Assembly (NCBI RefSeq): GCF_963677195.1
Contig: NZ_OY781918.1
Location: 3,646,923-3,710,922, forward strand
DNA from: an uncultured Marinifilum sp.
Lineage (GTDB): Bacteria > Bacteroidota > Bacteroidia > Bacteroidales > Marinifilaceae
Direction of reading: 5' to 3'
Length of the DNA stretch: 64,000 bases
Notes under the pieces: model-generated
The model's database searches: none
What the model was told of the DNA's origin: nothing
Seen by the model: the letters and a program-made list of their open reading frames with translations, nothing else
In this document: piece after piece, positions 7,576-15,396 of the stretch
Numbering within the stretch: position 1 is the stretch's first letter
How the letters are laid out: every line of letters begins with the position of its first letter
Translations under genes and position numbers: made by a program

Positions 7576-9402
7576 TTAATTCAAAGAAAATCGAATAGGA
7601 ATTGTATAACTAACATTAACTTTAGTACCATGTTGCTCTCCAGGAATCCAATTTGGCATTGAGTTTATTACTCTTAACGCTTCATTATTTAACTCAACAT
7701 TAGCACCTTTAATAATATGAGCATCGCTAACACTACCATCTTTATTCACCATAAATCTAACATACACTCTGCCTTCATATCCCTGTTCAACAGCAAGTAT
7801 CGGATATTTAACGCTTCGTGCAATAAATTTTCTTAGCCCTACTCTTCCTCCTGCAAATTGAGGCATCTTCTCAACCACAATATATTCATTATGCTCAGGT
7901 CTTAAATCTCTCATTTTCAAAATATTTTCGAGGTGATAATCCGATGCATTTTTAATTTCGGAATAGACAGGATCTGGCACATTTAAAGGTTCTACAATTA
8001 AATTAGCAAGTTCAAAATTAATTGGTATAGTATAAGCTACATTAACTAAATTATTCTTGTTTTCACCGGGCTTCCATTTACCTAAACCCGATATTAGTCT
8101 TTTCGCTTCTTTATCTAAACTTGGATATACACCACGAACAACATTCACATTTTTAACCTCACCTTGTTTACCAACAACAAAAGAAACAAATACTCTTCCT
8201 TCTATTCTATTTTGTTCGGCATCCTTAGGATATTTTGTATGGGAACTAATATATTTTCTTAATGCACGCACTCCGCCTGGATATTCTGGCATAATATCGG
8301 CAATTTGATATACCTGATTTGGGTTTATACTTTTTTTATGTTCCAAATTCTTAATCCCCTCACCAATCTGATCTGTGGTAAACTTAAATTCATCCTGATC
8401 TCCCAATAAATTTACTTCACTGGAAAAGGGATATAAGTATTTTAACTCACTGGGAATAAATTCGTCGAGTGAAAAATCGGATGATAATCTTTCTTCCTCT
8501 TCAATGGTAAATGCAAAAGCTGAAAACAGCAAGATAAAAATTGGGAATAATAAGAGAAGTTTAATCAATGCAATTTTTGGAGTCTTTATTTTCCCAAGCA
8601 TAAAAATTCTCTTCTTAAGAGTTGATTGCCCGAAGTTATTAGCCAAACGAAACAGTTCTCCACCAGCAAATTGATTTACAATATGCATTTTATACTCATT
8701 CGCATTTATCGAACTATTAACAACTTTATCGTCTGCCAAATACTCATGAACTTCCTGTAATGATACTTTATACATCCAAACAAATGGATTAAGCCAAAAC
8801 AATACACTTAGTACCTCTAAAACTATTAAGTCGAAGGTGTGCATTTGATCAACATGTACCCTTTCGTGAGCTAGAATAGAGGTAAACTCGGGCTTTTCAA
8901 AATCCTTATTGCTAATATATACTGCATTTAAGAACGAAAATGGAGGATAATTGTCATTCATTACCACCAGTTTTACACCATCTTTTACAATTCTTTTATT
9001 AGTACGACTCCAATTTAATAATTGCAATAAGTTTTTTAAGAATCGAAGCGATAATATAAAAGCTCCAAAAATATAAATGATACCAATATAATGATACCAT
9101 GAATATGATTTTTTATCGGTAGCTGTAACAACAACTTCTTCTAGCATGTTTCCATTAAGATATTGTTGAGAAGTTAATACCAAGGCATCAAGCATTGCAA
9201 TATCCGATGAAACGAAATTTGTTTCGGGCTGAAAAGGAATTTTTAAGGAAGGAATAAATAAAGAGGCAGCTAAAGTTAGTAACAAAAACACACGATTAAC
9301 CCTAAAGAAAGTATCTCTCTTTAAAAACAACCAATACAAAGCATAGAAAAATGCCATGCATATTGCCGATTGAAAAAAATATAGGATTAAGCCTGTTAAC
9401 AT
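7576..9402 (-). CDS. M56 (BlaR1/MecR1-type) membrane peptidase with two C-terminal TonB domains
   Basis: A 608-residue membrane protein. Residues 1-130 hold several hydrophobic helices, including SAICMAFFYALYWLF and YIGIIYIFGAFILSL. The gluzincin motif HERVH is at residues 179-183, followed by a possible third zinc ligand in VHEYLADDKV. A helix at about 284-301 (LLLLFPIFILLFSAFAF) crosses the membrane to the outside. In place of a beta-lactam sensor there are two TonB C-terminal domains, about 372-462 (YPGGVRALRKYISSHTKYP) and 517-608 (FAGGRVGLRKFIARSVKYP). By family knowledge, M56 proteins inactivate their BlaI repressor after receiving a signal. The start is 12 bases after the blaI stop, so the two are co-expressed. 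What the TonB domains sense or bind is not known. Confidence 0.9.
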   Translation of the reverse strand: MLTGLILYFFQSAICMAFFYALYWLFLKRDTFFRVNRVFLLLTLAASLFIPSLKIPFQPETNFVSSDIAMLDALVLTSQQYLNGNMLEEVVVTATDKKSYSWYHYIGIIYIFGAFILSLRFLKNLLQLLNWSRTNKRIVKDGVKLVVMNDNYPPFSFLNAVYISNKDFEKPEFTSILAHERVHVDQMHTFDLIVLEVLSVLFWLNPFVWMYKVSLQEVHEYLADDKVVNSSINANEYKMHIVNQFAGGELFRLANNFGQSTLKKRIFMLGKIKTPKIALIKLLLLFPIFILLFSAFAFTIEEEERLSSDFSLDEFIPSELKYLYPFSSEVNLLGDQDEFKFTTDQIGEGIKNLEHKKSINPNQVYQIADIMPEYPGGVRALRKYISSHTKYPKDAEQNRIEGRVFVSFVVGKQGEVKNVNVVRGVYPSLDKEAKRLISGLGKWKPGENKNNLVNVAYTIPINFELANLIVEPLNVPDPVYSEIKNASDYHLENILKMRDLRPEHNEYIVVEKMPQFAGGRVGLRKFIARSVKYPILAVEQGYEGRVYVRFMVNKDGSVSDAHIIKGANVELNNEALRVINSMPNWIPGEQHGTKVNVSYTIPIRFSLN

Positions 9403-9414
9403 TCGTTTTACTAA

Positions 9415-9789
9415 TTATTCACTCTGTTTTTTAATTTGCTCTTCCACCATGCGTTTCACCTCTTCTAATTCCGATAAGCTTACTTTTTCTTCTTTTGCGA
9501 AAAATGATACCATATCACGATACGAATCTGAAAAATAATTACGTACAAATCCTTTCATAAATTTGCGTGTATATTCTTTCTTTGTAATTAATGGATGATA
9601 ACGATGGCTCTTACCATAAGCAACATGTCCAACAAAACCCTTCTTCTCCAAAATTCTTACTATTGTTGATACTGTATTATAGGCAGGCTTTGGTTCGGAA
9701 ATACGCTCGATAAGCTCTTTTACAAATGCACTTTCCAGCTCCCATAAAATTTGCATTACCTGTTCTTCTGCTCTGGTTAACTCTTTCAT
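9415..9789 (-). CDS. BlaI/MecI family transcriptional repressor
   Basis: A 124-residue winged-helix repressor, normally a dimer that blocks its own operon until the partner M56 protease is activated. The sequence reads LTRAEEQVMQILWELE at the start, then VKELIERI, PAYNTVSTIVRILEKKGFV (recognition helix and wing) and a C-terminal dimerisation helix ending EEVKRMVEEQIKKQ. The ATG at 9789 matches the usual BlaI start; the frame is open upstream to 9816. It precedes the M56 gene with 12 bases between. A candidate operator, ACTA-N6-TAGT, overlaps its promoter region about 80 bases upstream. Confidence 0.93.
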   Translation of the reverse strand: MKELTRAEEQVMQILWELESAFVKELIERISEPKPAYNTVSTIVRILEKKGFVGHVAYGKSHRYHPLITKKEYTRKFMKGFVRNYFSDSYRDMVSFFAKEEKVSLSELEEVKRMVEEQIKKQSE

Positions 9790-9867
9790 GTTTAGTTTTG
9801 TATATAAGTGGGACATCGATCTTTAAATAAGTTAAATTTAGTATATCAAAATCATTGACATAAATAT

Positions 9868-9887
9868 AAAACTATCTTTTTAGTTTT
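9868..9887 (-). promoter_or_regulatory. Candidate BlaI operator in the blaI promoter region
   Basis: The dyad AAAACTA-N6-TAGTTTT (core ACTA-N6-TAGT at 9871-9884) lies 79-98 bases upstream of the blaI ATG. On the minus strand the right half reads TAGTTTTA, close to the -7 consensus TAnnTTTG, so repressor binding would block RNA polymerase. The same core spacing occurs at 7521-7554 and 6741-6754. Confidence 0.5.
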
Positions 9888-9956
9888 ACAAGTTGAAAAT
9901 ATAAATCTCATACAACACCAAAATAATAGTCTACTAATCAGTAAAATACAAAACAC

Positions 9957-10739
9957 CTATTCCTTTATTTGAAATGAATCTGCATCAAATAATACTGGAA
10001 ATTTAACTCTAAAATCATTAAGTTGCTTACGGTCAATTACACAAGAGATAATTTCAGATTCATTTTCTTTACATTTATGCAAAACTTTACCTTTTGCATC
10101 TATCAGGCAAGAGTCGCCTGTATAAGTAAGATTCTGTGCATCTGAACCAACTCTGTTTACTCCAGCTACAAAAGATTGATTTTCCATCGCCCTTGCTTGT
10201 AAAAGGGTATTCCATACCGCTCTGCGTGCCGAAGGCCAGTTGGCAACATATATTAAAAGATCATACTCATTCCTATTGCGACTCCATACCGGAAAACGCA
10301 AATCATAACAAATTAAAGGGCAAATTCGCCAGTTTCCTATTGTAAAAATGTTTCTTTGATTTCCAGCTTTAAAGTGCTGGTCTTCCTCTCCCATCCTAAA
10401 CAAATGCCTTTTATCGTAAGAACAAATTACACCAGAATTATCGATCACATATAATCGGTTAAAATAATTATCATCTTCTTTAACAATAATACTTCCCAGT
10501 ACAACAGCTTCTAATTTAGTTGCCTGATCTTTCATCCAGGCTAAAGTATAATTCTCTTTTTGCGCAATGGTATCTTTATTTTCCATTAAAAACCCAGATG
10601 TAAACATTTCTGGAAGAATAAGTAAATCGGTACTTTCCTTTAGCTTATGAAACAAATCGGAGAAATGCTTTAAATTTGCATCAACATCTCCCCAAATTAA
10701 TTTTGTTTGAACCAGACTAATTTTTAATGAATCGGACAT
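9957..10739 (-). CDS. Nitrilase superfamily amidohydrolase (omega-amidase, YafV-type)
   Basis: A 260-residue cytoplasmic carbon-nitrogen hydrolase. The catalytic triad is visible: Glu in LLILPEMFTSGF, Lys in YDKRHLFRMGEE and Cys in LICYDLRFPVWSR. The TSGF and KRHLFRMGEE segments are characteristic of the YafV/omega-amidase group, which hydrolyses the amide of alpha-ketoglutaramate and alpha-ketosuccinamate and so repairs transamination by-products. Length is normal for the group. It is followed 10 bases upstream by an acyltransferase gene in the same direction; no functional link between the two is evident. Confidence 0.88.
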   Translation of the reverse strand: MSDSLKISLVQTKLIWGDVDANLKHFSDLFHKLKESTDLLILPEMFTSGFLMENKDTIAQKENYTLAWMKDQATKLEAVVLGSIIVKEDDNYFNRLYVIDNSGVICSYDKRHLFRMGEEDQHFKAGNQRNIFTIGNWRICPLICYDLRFPVWSRNRNEYDLLIYVANWPSARRAVWNTLLQARAMENQSFVAGVNRVGSDAQNLTYTGDSCLIDAKGKVLHKCKENESEIISCVIDRKQLNDFRVKFPVLFDADSFQIKE

Positions 10740-10749
10740 TTTTATAGAA

Positions 10750-11298
10750 TTATAATCCTGTAGAGAATTTCTCGGGATACTTAGGTTTACTATTAAGATA
10801 ATGGCTTTTTATGTAATGAATATCCTTATCAACATCGCCTGTTGGATAAAAAGCTTCGCAACAAGTTAATGTTTTTTCTTCGTAATTTATCTCTGCCAAA
10901 TAAATAGGAACTTCAGCCTTTAAAGCAATATAATAAAAGCCTCTTTTCCATTCGGTTCTTAAACTACGGCTACCCTCTGGTGCCAAAGAAAGATAAAGAG
11001 AATCTCTTTTTGCAAACTCTTCAGCCAACTGATCGGTCATATTCCCCTTTTTAGACCTATTTACAGGAATTACACCCCACGATTTTAATAGATAATTAAA
11101 AGGAAAAACAAACATTTCCTTTTTCATTAATACGGTTGTTTTAATTCCATAAGATAAAAATGAGAGTTTTCCCCATACAAAATCCCAGTTCGAAGTATGT
11201 GGCACAGCAATAACTACTGCTTTCTTAACTTTCGGAATGCCTCCAATATATTTCCAACCAAACATTTTCATGATTAGCCTGCTAATTCCTGCTCTCAT
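10750..11298 (-). CDS. 1-acyl-sn-glycerol-3-phosphate acyltransferase family protein
   Basis: A 182-residue acyltransferase with the HX4D catalytic motif in PHTSNWDFVWG (about residues 34-44) and the glycerophosphate-binding EGSRS near residue 108, framed by WGVIPVNRSKKGN and FYYIALKAEVPIYLAEINY. It belongs to the short group lacking an N-terminal membrane helix, and likely acylates lysophosphatidate or another lysolipid at the inner membrane face. It is the first gene of a two-gene unit with the omega-amidase. Exact acceptor cannot be read from the sequence. Confidence 0.82.
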   Translation of the reverse strand: MRAGISRLIMKMFGWKYIGGIPKVKKAVVIAVPHTSNWDFVWGKLSFLSYGIKTTVLMKKEMFVFPFNYLLKSWGVIPVNRSKKGNMTDQLAEEFAKRDSLYLSLAPEGSRSLRTEWKRGFYYIALKAEVPIYLAEINYEEKTLTCCEAFYPTGDVDKDIHYIKSHYLNSKPKYPEKFSTGL

Positions 11299-11475
11299 AT
11301 TAAAATAGTATAAATGTGTTGCAAAAAAATCAATTCTTTATCTGTAAAACAAACTATAAGTTGGCTTTTTCTTAAAAATATCATAAATAGATAAAACTAA
11401 TCCAAGGAAAATTATTATTTTATATTAAATCTTATTATTCTTACAAATTATTAGCAACCACAAAACTTACACACT

Positions 11476-12492
11476 TTGGCATTTATACAAAAAGACACAC
11501 TTTTTTCGGGAAAATGGTTTTATAATTACTCTCTTGTTGTTGCAGGTACATTTATTATGGCCGCCGGATTTGTATTTTTTATTATACCTCACAGTCTGGT
11601 TCCAGGTAGTATTTATGGTATCGGAATTGTAATTAACAAATTAACTTTAGGTTTATTTCCACATGGAATTTTTGGAATACTAAATCCTGATGATTACACG
11701 GGTTTTTTCTCTGGATTACTTTATCATTTTATGGAATACTCCAACGATTTGTTCAGAAAATATGGAGGCGGAATTCCAGTTGGCATTGCTAGTTTATCAA
11801 TAAATATACCGCTTAGTTTTATTGGTGTAAAAATTTTAGGTCCTCGCTTTGGAATTAAAACAGTAATCTCGTTTATATTATGTGCTCTTTTTATTGATAC
11901 TCTTACTGCTTGGTGGGGAGTTATACCTTTGGTTGATGATGTATTACTAGCCTGTATTTTTGGAGGTATTTTAATCGGATTTGGCTTAGGCTTAATCTTA
12001 AAAGCCAGAGCTACTTCTGCCGGATCGGATATATTAGCCATGATTACAGCTAAATATGCGAAAGTTCCCTTAGGCCAAATGGTAATTTATATCGATTCTC
12101 TTATTGTATTAAGTAGTTTGTATATTAAGCCCGATTGGCAAATTCCATTGTATTCCTGGATTGTTATTTTTGTAATTGGAAAAGTTACAGACATTACTTT
12201 ACAAGGGTCGTCTTCCGAAAAGGCTCTGTTTATAGTATCGGATAAACATGAAGAGATAAAAAATAAAGTAATTGGAGACATGAACAGAGGCGGAACTTTT
12301 ATAAAAGGAAGCGGAATGTATGATGGAAGCGAAAAAAATATGATTTTTATGGTTGTAAATCGAAGAGAACTTTCCATGCTTCAAGATTATATTCACTCTA
12401 TCGATCCTGAAGCTTTTGTAACTGTAATGGAAACTAACGAAATTTTAGGAAAAGGCTTTAAATCACTCAAAGACAACAAGTTTACCTCTTAA
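11476..12492 (+). CDS. YitT family membrane protein (DUF161/DUF2179)
   Basis: A 338-residue integral membrane protein. About six hydrophobic segments (from YSLVVAGTFIMAAGFVFF at residues 17-34 to IPLYSWIVIFVIGKV near 235) carry YitT-family signatures such as GLGLILKARATSAGSDILA. The cytoplasmic C-terminus (about 250-338) is a DUF2179 domain with KALFIVSDKHEEI and GGTFIKGSGMYDG. A longer loop than usual (about residues 58-95) separates the first helices. No ATG is available before residue 28, so a TTG at 11476 is the likely start. The role of the family, possibly transport, is not established. It ends at a strong terminator. Confidence 0.87.
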   Translation: MAFIQKDTLFSGKWFYNYSLVVAGTFIMAAGFVFFIIPHSLVPGSIYGIGIVINKLTLGLFPHGIFGILNPDDYTGFFSGLLYHFMEYSNDLFRKYGGGIPVGIASLSINIPLSFIGVKILGPRFGIKTVISFILCALFIDTLTAWWGVIPLVDDVLLACIFGGILIGFGLGLILKARATSAGSDILAMITAKYAKVPLGQMVIYIDSLIVLSSLYIKPDWQIPLYSWIVIFVIGKVTDITLQGSSSEKALFIVSDKHEEIKNKVIGDMNRGGTFIKGSGMYDGSEKNMIFMVVNRRELSMLQDYIHSIDPEAFVTVMETNEILGKGFKSLKDNKFTS

Positions 12493-12519
12493 TAGCAAAT
12501 AATAAATAACATATTATAA

Positions 12520-12556
12520 ATCGCAAGAAATAATTTTCTTGCGATTTTATTTTTTC
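12520..12556 (+). terminator. Rho-independent terminator after the YitT gene
   Basis: An 11-bp perfect stem (ATCGCAAGAAA and complement), a 4-base loop and then TTTTATTTTTT. The T-run doubles as the last codons of the convergent sigma-like gene, so the two transcripts overlap at their 3' ends. Confidence 0.85.
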
Positions 12557-13242
12557 TTGAAGAATCGATTCAAAATACTCGATTTTTGTATATTTTTAAG
12601 CTCCTCTCTTAAAATTTTAAAGTATCCAGAAGGCATTTCGGTTTGACTTATTTCAACAATTAGCCTCATTAACTCACAATCTGGATTATGACAATCTTCC
12701 ATTTCCTTACGCAAAAAATAAAGTCTTAGCTGATCTTCATCTTCAACACTACTTACTCCATTATAATATTTTAGCATGCGGGAATCATCAGTAAACTGAT
12801 TTTCCACAACACCAATTCTATCTCGAATTAATCTTCTAACATTACCTAAAATAGATTGTATACTATTAATTCCCAATCCTACAATTACAGATATATCTTC
12901 CACATTTAACCTAGAAAAAATACGCAATGATATTACCTCCATTTGTACTGAAGATAAACCATTAGTTAAGCTAAAAAATGTTTTTAAATTATTATCAGGA
13001 GTATCAAAATTCTTCTCTTTTGCACCTTGCTGAACAATTTTGCTATTTGAAAAATCACGAACCTTTTTAAATACCGAATTTAAATTAGAGGGTGACATTT
13101 TTTTATGATCCTTATACGATAAGTGAATTGCATCAGATACCACCTCAAACGCACTATCGGCATTTTTAACAATACAATAAGCATACAAATAAAATTTATC
13201 TGCTGACGATAATATAAAAGTATTAAAGTGAGATTTATCCAT
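12547..13242 (-). CDS. Divergent ECF-sigma-factor-like protein with a C-terminal extension
   Basis: A 231-residue protein. Residues 1-95 look like a weak sigma region 2 (FYLYAYCIVKNADSAFEVVSDA), and 100-145 like a region-4 helix-turn-helix (LSSVQMEVISLRIFSRLNVEDISVIVG, then GINSIQSILGNVRRL). The last 80 residues are an acidic extension with two nearby cysteines (DCHNPDCELMRL) that fits no domain I recognise. The usual DXXQE-like and DNA-melting residues are poorly kept, so it may be a regulator that no longer initiates transcription. Its ATG overlaps the stop of the upstream SDR (TAATG), implying translational coupling. Confidence 0.5.
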   Translation of the reverse strand: MDKSHFNTFILSSADKFYLYAYCIVKNADSAFEVVSDAIHLSYKDHKKMSPSNLNSVFKKVRDFSNSKIVQQGAKEKNFDTPDNNLKTFFSLTNGLSSVQMEVISLRIFSRLNVEDISVIVGLGINSIQSILGNVRRLIRDRIGVVENQFTDDSRMLKYYNGVSSVEDEDQLRLYFLRKEMEDCHNPDCELMRLIVEISQTEMPSGYFKILREELKNIQKSSILNRFFKKK

Positions 13243-14051
13243 TATTTTAATGGCGAATTAGGCTCTTTGGCCATGTGATTATAAGCTAGTTTATCTAACA
13301 AAGAAGGAAACCATTTTTTTAACCATACCGTAAATTTTCCTTCTACAAAAGTCATAATTAATTCGCGCTTACGTTTAACAACAGCATTTGTAATTAATCT
13401 TGCACATTCTTCTGCACTCATCATTTTATCTTCTTCACGAGGCGTTTCTCCTTGCGACGACCCATCGGCTGTTAGTGCTACATTTCTTACATTAGAAGAG
13501 GTAAAACCAGGTGCTGCAACCAAAACATGAACGCCAGTTTTTAAATTTTCCACTCTAAGAGTGTCTAAAAATCCACGTATTGCATATTTCGATGCCGAAT
13601 ATCCTGTGCGCGCAGGTAAACCAATATATCCGGCAATTGAAATTACTCCCACAACCGAACCTTTAGATTTTGTAATAAACGGCATTGCATATTTGGTACA
13701 ATAAACCGTTCCCCAAAAATTAACATCCATTAATTTCTTTAATACCGACAATTCTAGATCAGCAAAAAGCGCCCTCATCGAAATTCCAGCATTATTTATT
13801 AAAATATCTATGCCCCCAAATTTTTCAATCGATTTTTCCATCAGAGTTTTACAATCTTCTTCAATACTAACATCTGTTGTAACCGATAAAACCTCTGTCC
13901 CTTTGGCTCGTAATTCATTTTCTACCTCATTTAACTTTTCGGTATTGCGAGCTGCTAATACTATTTTCGATCCGCGAGATGCAAATTCAAATGCCAATGC
14001 CTTACCAATTCCGGAAGATGCTCCGGTTATAATTACAACTTTATTATCCAT
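13242..14051 (-). CDS. Short-chain dehydrogenase/reductase
   Basis: A 269-residue classical SDR. Motifs are TGASSGIG (NAD(P) binding, residues 8-15), NNAGIS, the catalytic Ser region GVISIAGYIGLPA, and GYSASKYAI with the active-site Tyr and Lys. The C-terminal third (ECARLITNAVVKRKRELIM, then a hydrophobic tail with WLKKWFPSLLDKLAY) is typical of membrane-associated SDRs of the DHRS7-like branch. Substrate unknown. It leads a two-gene unit with the sigma-like protein, overlapping it by one base. Confidence 0.85.
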   Translation of the reverse strand: MDNKVVIITGASSGIGKALAFEFASRGSKIVLAARNTEKLNEVENELRAKGTEVLSVTTDVSIEEDCKTLMEKSIEKFGGIDILINNAGISMRALFADLELSVLKKLMDVNFWGTVYCTKYAMPFITKSKGSVVGVISIAGYIGLPARTGYSASKYAIRGFLDTLRVENLKTGVHVLVAAPGFTSSNVRNVALTADGSSQGETPREEDKMMSAEECARLITNAVVKRKRELIMTFVEGKFTVWLKKWFPSLLDKLAYNHMAKEPNSPLK

Positions 14052-14466
14052 AAAGAAAAGAGTTAACAGTTTAGTCTATTTTTAATCGAATTTTATCTGG
14101 ATAATAAAATATTTTATTTGTCCAATTGAAAAACCCAAACACAAAATTAGAATTATTTTCCTTAATATCTGATTTTTCTAATTCCAGATACATTTCTCCA
14201 ATAAATCATATCAACCAATAAATTCTATAACTGATGTTTTTTTTTAATAAAAAATCAACGTTATCATAAGCAAAACAATCGCTTTTCAAGGATTAATATT
14301 TTTTTTTACTTTTTTTTCATTTTTATATCAAATTGCCCGCCAACACAATAAAGTAAATCCACCTTGTTCGTTCACAAAAAAACATGTATTTCTACAAATT
14401 TGCGTTTGCGATTTAAATTTAATCGCTCTATATTTGCATCGCTTTTAAAAACAAAGCATACACAAT
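14052..14466. other. Intergenic region holding divergent promoters for the SDR and tRNA-Lys array
   Basis: These 415 AT-rich bases contain no credible gene. The right part holds the tRNA array promoter described separately; the left part must contain the SDR promoter on the minus strand. A poly-T/poly-A rich middle section (about 14235-14330) shows no clear repeat. Confidence 0.5.
14405..14436 (+). promoter_or_regulatory. Promoter of the tRNA-Lys array
   Basis: TTTG at 14405-14408 and TATATTTG at 14429-14436 are separated by 20 bases, an almost perfect Bacteroidota sigma-ABfr promoter (TTTG, 19-20 bases, TAnnTTTG). The expected transcript start is near 14443, about 24 bases before the first tRNA. 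Confidence 0.8.
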
Positions 14467-14539
14467 GATTCCTTAGCTCAGCTGGTAGAGCACAACACTT
14501 TTAATGTTGGGGTCCTGGGTTCGAACCCCAGAGGGATCA
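14467..14539 (+). tRNA. tRNA-Lys(UUU), array copy 1
   Basis: 73 bases with full cloverleaf: acceptor GATTCCT/AGGGATC, D arm GCTC/GAGC, anticodon stem CAACA/TGTTG around loop CTTTTAA (anticodon TTT), T arm CTGGG-TTCGAAC-CCCAG, discriminator A. CCA is not encoded. Confidence 0.98.
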
Positions 14540-14580
14540 CATTTTAAGACAAGCTTAAGTCTTTCATAAAAAATTAGGAT

Positions 14581-14653
14581 GATTCCTTAGCTCAGCTGGT
14601 AGAGCACAACACTTTTAATGTTGGGGTCCTGGGTTCGAACCCCAGAGGGATCA
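14581..14653 (+). tRNA. tRNA-Lys(UUU), array copy 2
   Basis: Identical in sequence to copy 1, anticodon TTT. The 41-base spacer before it carries a short AAGAC/GTCTT inverted repeat. Confidence 0.98.
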
Positions 14654-14695
14654 CATTTTAAGACAGCCTTAAGTCTTTCATAAAAAAATTAGGAT

Positions 14696-14768
14696 GATTC
14701 CTTAGCTCAGCTGGTAGAGCACAACACTTTTAATGTTGGGGTCCTGGGTTCGAACCCCAGAGGGATCA
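14696..14768 (+). tRNA. tRNA-Lys(UUU), array copy 3
   Basis: Identical to copy 1; preceded by a 42-base spacer nearly the same as the others. Confidence 0.98.
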
Positions 14769-14811
14769 CGTTTTAAAGACAGCCTTAAGTCTTTCATAAA
14801 AAAATTAGGAT

Positions 14812-14884
14812 GATTCCTTAGCTCAGCTGGTAGAGCACAACACTTTTAATGTTGGGGTCCTGGGTTCGAACCCCAGAGGGATCA
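14812..14884 (+). tRNA. tRNA-Lys(UUU), array copy 4
   Basis: Identical to copy 1; preceded by a 43-base spacer with one extra A. Confidence 0.98.
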
Positions 14885-14925
14885 CATTTTAAGACAGCCT
14901 TAAGTCTTTCATAAAAAATTAGGAT

Positions 14926-14998
14926 GATTCCTTAGCTCAGCTGGTAGAGCACAACACTTTTAATGTTGGGGTCCTGGGTTCGAACCCCAGAGGGATCA
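14926..14998 (+). tRNA. tRNA-Lys(UUU), array copy 5
   Basis: Identical to copy 1; repeat period from copy 4 is 114 bases. Confidence 0.98.
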
Positions 14999-15040
14999 CG
15001 CTTTAAGACAGCCTTAAGTCTTTCATAAAAAAATTAGGAT

Positions 15041-15113
15041 GATTCCTTAGCTCAGCTGGTAGAGCACAACACTTTTAATGTTGGGGTCCTGGGTTCGAAC
15101 CCCAGAGGGATCA
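15041..15113 (+). tRNA. tRNA-Lys(UUU), array copy 6
   Basis: Identical to copy 1; repeat period from copy 5 is 115 bases. Confidence 0.98.
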
Positions 15114-15155
15114 CGCTTTAAGACAGCCTTAAGTCTTTCATAAAAAAATTAGGAT

Positions 15156-15228
15156 GATTCCTTAGCTCAGCTGGTAGAGCACAACACTTTTAATGTTGGG
15201 GTCCTGGGTTCGAACCCCAGAGGGATCA
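15156..15228 (+). tRNA. tRNA-Lys(UUU), array copy 7
   Basis: Identical to copy 1. The spacer before it is the same as the spacer before copy 6, which points to recent unit duplication. Confidence 0.98.
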
Positions 15229-15269
15229 CGTTTTAAGACAAGCTTAAGTCTTTTATAAAAAATTAGGAT

Positions 15270-15342
15270 GATTCCTTAGCTCAGCTGGTAGAGCACAACA
15301 CTTTTAATGTTGGGGTCCTGGGTTCGAACCCCAGAGGGATCA
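15270..15342 (+). tRNA. tRNA-Lys(UUU), array copy 8 (last of the tandem block)
   Basis: Identical to copy 1. Its 3' end runs directly into the array terminator. Confidence 0.98.
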
Positions 15343-15382
15343 CACAAAAAAGCCACCAAAATATTTTGGTGGCTTTTTTGTG
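15343..15382. terminator. Bidirectional terminator between tRNA array and thioredoxin-like gene
   Basis: A 40-base perfect palindrome with a GCCACC/GGTGGC core, an A6 run on the left and a T6 run on the right. It ends the tRNA array on the plus strand and the convergent thioredoxin-fold gene on the minus strand. Confidence 0.9.
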
Positions 15383-15396
15383 ATCCAATATTTCGC

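Larger units (their letters stand above)
14467..15342 (+). repeat. Tandem array of eight 114-116 bp units, each one tRNA-Lys plus spacer
   Basis: The eight tRNA copies are the same base for base and their seven spacers differ at only a few positions (ACAAGC or ACAGCC variants, length of one A-run). The first and last spacers share the AAGC variant. One promoter and one terminator bracket the block, so it is a single polycistronic tRNA transcript. Confidence 0.95.

Noticed and set aside
14467..15342. The regular repeat-spacer pattern could be mistaken for a CRISPR array
   Set aside because: The repeat is a full tRNA-Lys cloverleaf of 73 bases, the spacers are near-identical rather than unique, and no cas gene is near.
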